This document shows, one piece after another, positions 6,693 to 7,970 of a stretch of 7,970 bases of DNA. A program made the position numbers and the translations under genes. Source of the DNA: an uncultured Collinsella sp. (GTDB taxonomy: Bacteria > Actinomycetota > Coriobacteriia > Coriobacteriales > Coriobacteriaceae); assembly GCA_900543615.1 (NCBI GenBank), contig UQSC01000084.1, positions 1 through 7,970 of the forward strand, given 5' to 3'. Within the stretch, counting starts at the first letter, position 1. The number at the start of each line of letters is the position of its first letter. The notes under the pieces were generated by a model. It saw only the letters and a program-made list of their open reading frames with translations, searched no databases and was not told the DNA's origin.

Positions 6693-6701
6693 ACTGTACC
6701 A
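6693..6701 (-). promoter_or_regulatory. candidate secG promoter (extended -10)
   Basis: TGGTACAGT on the minus strand reads as TGn followed by TACAGT, an extended -10 with four of six matches to TATAAT and the TAnnnT pattern common in actinobacteria. Initiation near 6686 would leave a leader of about 30 nt. No convincing -35 is present: the expected place is covered by the G/C hairpin at 6707-6741. A promoter is expected because the gpmI terminator precedes secG, but readthrough could also serve. Confidence 0.3.
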
Positions 6702-6706
6702 CAATC

Positions 6707-6741
6707 CCCCGCTCTCCCCTACCTGCCACTCGGGGACGGGG
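6707..6741. other. GC-rich hairpin between gpmI terminator and secG
   Basis: CCCCG (6707-6711) pairs with CGGGG (6737-6741), and CCCC (6716-6719) pairs with GGGG (6732-6735) across an asymmetric internal loop, with a 12-base loop at the tip. No U tract follows on either strand. It may simply reflect G/C-rich spacer DNA, or act as an accessory stem behind the main terminator. Confidence 0.25.
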
Positions 6742-6760
6742 TAGAAATGGCAGAAATACC

Positions 6761-6793
6761 AAAAAGGGGGTTGCCCGAATATGGGCAACCCCC
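6761..6793 (-). terminator. intrinsic terminator after gpmI
   Basis: GGGGGTTGCCC (6766-6776) and GGGCAACCCCC (6783-6793) form a perfect 11-bp stem with a six-base loop. On the minus strand TTTTT (6761-6765) follows directly. It begins 26 bp after the gpmI stop codon. Stem stability and the U run make this a confident call. Confidence 0.88.
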
Positions 6794-6819
6794 TGCAAGA
6801 AAACGCTTGGAGTTTTCTC

Positions 6820-7923
6820 TTAGGCCTCGGTGGCGAGCACGCGTCCCGTCATCTCGGCGGAAGGCTCAATACCAGCCATGGTGAGCATGGTCGGAGCGAT
6901 ATCGGAAAGACGGCCGTCCTCGATACCGGTGAGCTTGGCCTTCTCATCAACGATGATGAACGGCACACGGTTGGTGGTGTGAGCCGTGAACGGATGCTTG
7001 GAACCGTCGGAAGCAACGTCAAACATGTGGTCGGCGTTGCCGTGGTCGGCGGTGATCAGCGCAAAGCCACCCTTGGCAAGAATCGCCGGGACAACCTTGG
7101 ACAAGGCATCGTCAACAGCCTCGACGGCCTTAACGGCGGCGTCGAAGACACCGGTGTGACCAACCATGTCGCAGTTCGCGAAGTTCACGATGTAGAAATC
7201 AGCGCGATCCTCGTTGATGGCAGCGACGAGCTTCTCGGTAACCTCGGGAGCGCTCATCTCGGGCTGCAGATCGTAGGTAGCGACCTTGGGGGAAGCGACG
7301 AGCACGCGCTCCTCGCCCTCCTTGGGCTCCTCGATGCCGCCGTTGAGGAAGAACGTCACGTGGGCGTACTTCTCGGTCTCGGCAGTGTGAAGCTGCTTCA
7401 GGCCATTGGCGGCGATAACGTCGGCCAAGACGTTCTCGGGGAACGTCTTGGGGAAGGCGACCTCGACGTCAAACGTCGGATCGTACTCGGTCATCGTCAC
7501 AAAGTGCGAAAGCTTGATCTGCTCGCGCTCAAAGCCGTCGAACTCCTTGTCCGTGAACACGCGGGTCATCTGACGAGCGCGGTCGGGACGGAAGTTGAAG
7601 AAGATGGCCGCGTCGCCCTCGTGGATGCCCTCGTTGTGGGCAGCGAAGGGCTCGACGAACTCGTCGCCGCGCGGATCCTTCTCGTAGTAGGCCTTGATAC
7701 CGGCAACAGGGTCGACATCGGCATCGGACGCGTTGACCATGACGTCGTAGGCACGCTGGATGCGCTCCCAACGGTTGTCGCGGTCCATCGCCCAATAACG
7801 ACCCGAGACGGTGGCAACGCGAGCGTCGCAACCGGTCTCCTCGGAGATCTTAGCCAGGAAAGCGCAGAACTCACTCATGTAACCGGCACCGGACTGCGGG
7901 TCGACGTCGCGGCCATCCATGAA
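6820..7923 (-). CDS. gpmI: 2,3-bisphosphoglycerate-independent phosphoglycerate mutase, 5' end missing
   Basis: GpmI interconverts 3- and 2-phosphoglycerate in glycolysis using two metal ions (usually Mn2+) and a phosphoserine intermediate. The 367 genuine residues are the C-terminal part of a protein of about 510. Counting from Phe1 at 7921-7923, the active-site landmarks are DGRD (3-6), GRYWAMDRD (41-49), FRPDR (111-115), Lys185 in ETEKYAHV, the metal ligands Asp252 and His256 in CDMVGH, Asp293-His294 in TADHG, and HTTN (315-318). By family alignment about 145-150 N-terminal residues are missing, including the catalytic serine. The loss is a contig edge, not a mutation: DNA beyond 7923 is sequencing adapter. 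The retained residues look intact. The gene ends in TAA at 6820-6822 and is followed by a strong terminator. Confidence 0.95.
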   Translation of the reverse strand, partial: FMDGRDVDPQSGAGYMSEFCAFLAKISEETGCDARVATVSGRYWAMDRDNRWERIQRAYDVMVNASDADVDPVAGIKAYYEKDPRGDEFVEPFAAHNEGIHEGDAAIFFNFRPDRARQMTRVFTDKEFDGFEREQIKLSHFVTMTEYDPTFDVEVAFPKTFPENVLADVIAANGLKQLHTAETEKYAHVTFFLNGGIEEPKEGEERVLVASPKVATYDLQPEMSAPEVTEKLVAAINEDRADFYIVNFANCDMVGHTGVFDAAVKAVEAVDDALSKVVPAILAKGGFALITADHGNADHMFDVASDGSKHPFTAHTTNRVPFIIVDEKAKLTGIEDGRLSDIAPTMLTMAGIEPSAEMTGRVLATEA

Positions 7924-7970
7924 CTGTCTCTTATACACATCTGACGCTGCCGACGAATAGCCTTGTGTAG
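7924..7970. other. Illumina Nextera (Tn5) adapter left on the contig end
   Basis: CTGTCTCTTATACACATCT (7924-7942) is the Tn5 mosaic-end sequence. GACGCTGCCGACGA (7943-7956) completes the reverse complement of the Nextera Read 1 adapter. ATAGCCTT (7957-7964) occupies the i5 index position, and GTGTAG (7965-7970) is the start of the flow-cell sequence after it. The index read in the other direction is AAGGCTAT, which I recall as Nextera XT v2 index S520. The order and spacing match the library design exactly. This is synthetic DNA, not biology. Confidence 0.98.

Noticed and set aside
6781..7944. 387-codon open frame antisense to gpmI on the plus strand
   Set aside because: It begins inside the gpmI terminator, runs opposite a well-conserved enzyme, and its last residues (SLIHI) and stop codon come from the sequencing adapter.
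1..7970. Mobile element, prophage, CRISPR or a new defence system
   Set aside because: No transposase, integrase, spaced short repeats or unfamiliar protein was found. The only transposon-derived sequence is the synthetic Tn5 mosaic end in the library adapter.

Overview
The window looks like chromosomal DNA from a moderately GC-rich Gram-positive anaerobe. The most likely group is Coriobacteriia (Actinomycetota), for example a gut Collinsella. I infer this from base composition, codon choice, the protein sequences of SecG and OppA, and the gene order; I could not run a search. Every confidently called gene lies on the minus strand, so transcription runs from right to left.

Layout from right to left in transcription order. 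The last 47 bases (7924-7970) are not genomic. They are an Illumina Nextera (Tn5) adapter with part of an index read, so the contig really ends at 7923. Next is the 3' three quarters of gpmI (cofactor-independent phosphoglycerate mutase), closed by a strong intrinsic terminator. secG (Sec translocon subunit) follows with its own terminator. A 293-bp spacer, which carries a candidate promoter and a 42-bp-spaced direct repeat, leads into a complete five-gene oligopeptide ABC importer operon, oppA-oppB-oppC-oppD-oppF. The operon ends at a long near-perfect palindrome that could terminate transcription in both directions. To its left, the first 46 bases may be the tail of a convergent plus-strand gene.

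How the genes work together. OppA is a lipid-anchored binding protein that captures peptides outside the membrane. OppB and OppC form the channel, and OppD and OppF are the paired ATPases. Junctions from oppB onward are very tight (14 nt, 2 nt, and a 1-nt TAATG overlap), which indicates translational coupling. The oppA-oppB junction is instead 156 bp long and contains two tandem hairpins, a common arrangement for producing more binding protein than channel. gpmI and secG are housekeeping neighbours (lower glycolysis and protein export) and are separated from opp by a terminator.

I found no mobile element, CRISPR array, RNA gene or undescribed system. The points most worth a second look are the adapter and the chimeric protein start it creates, the repeat pair over the candidate opp promoter, the oppA-oppB hairpins, the four-cysteine C-terminal motifs in OppD and OppF, and the many cysteines in exported OppA.
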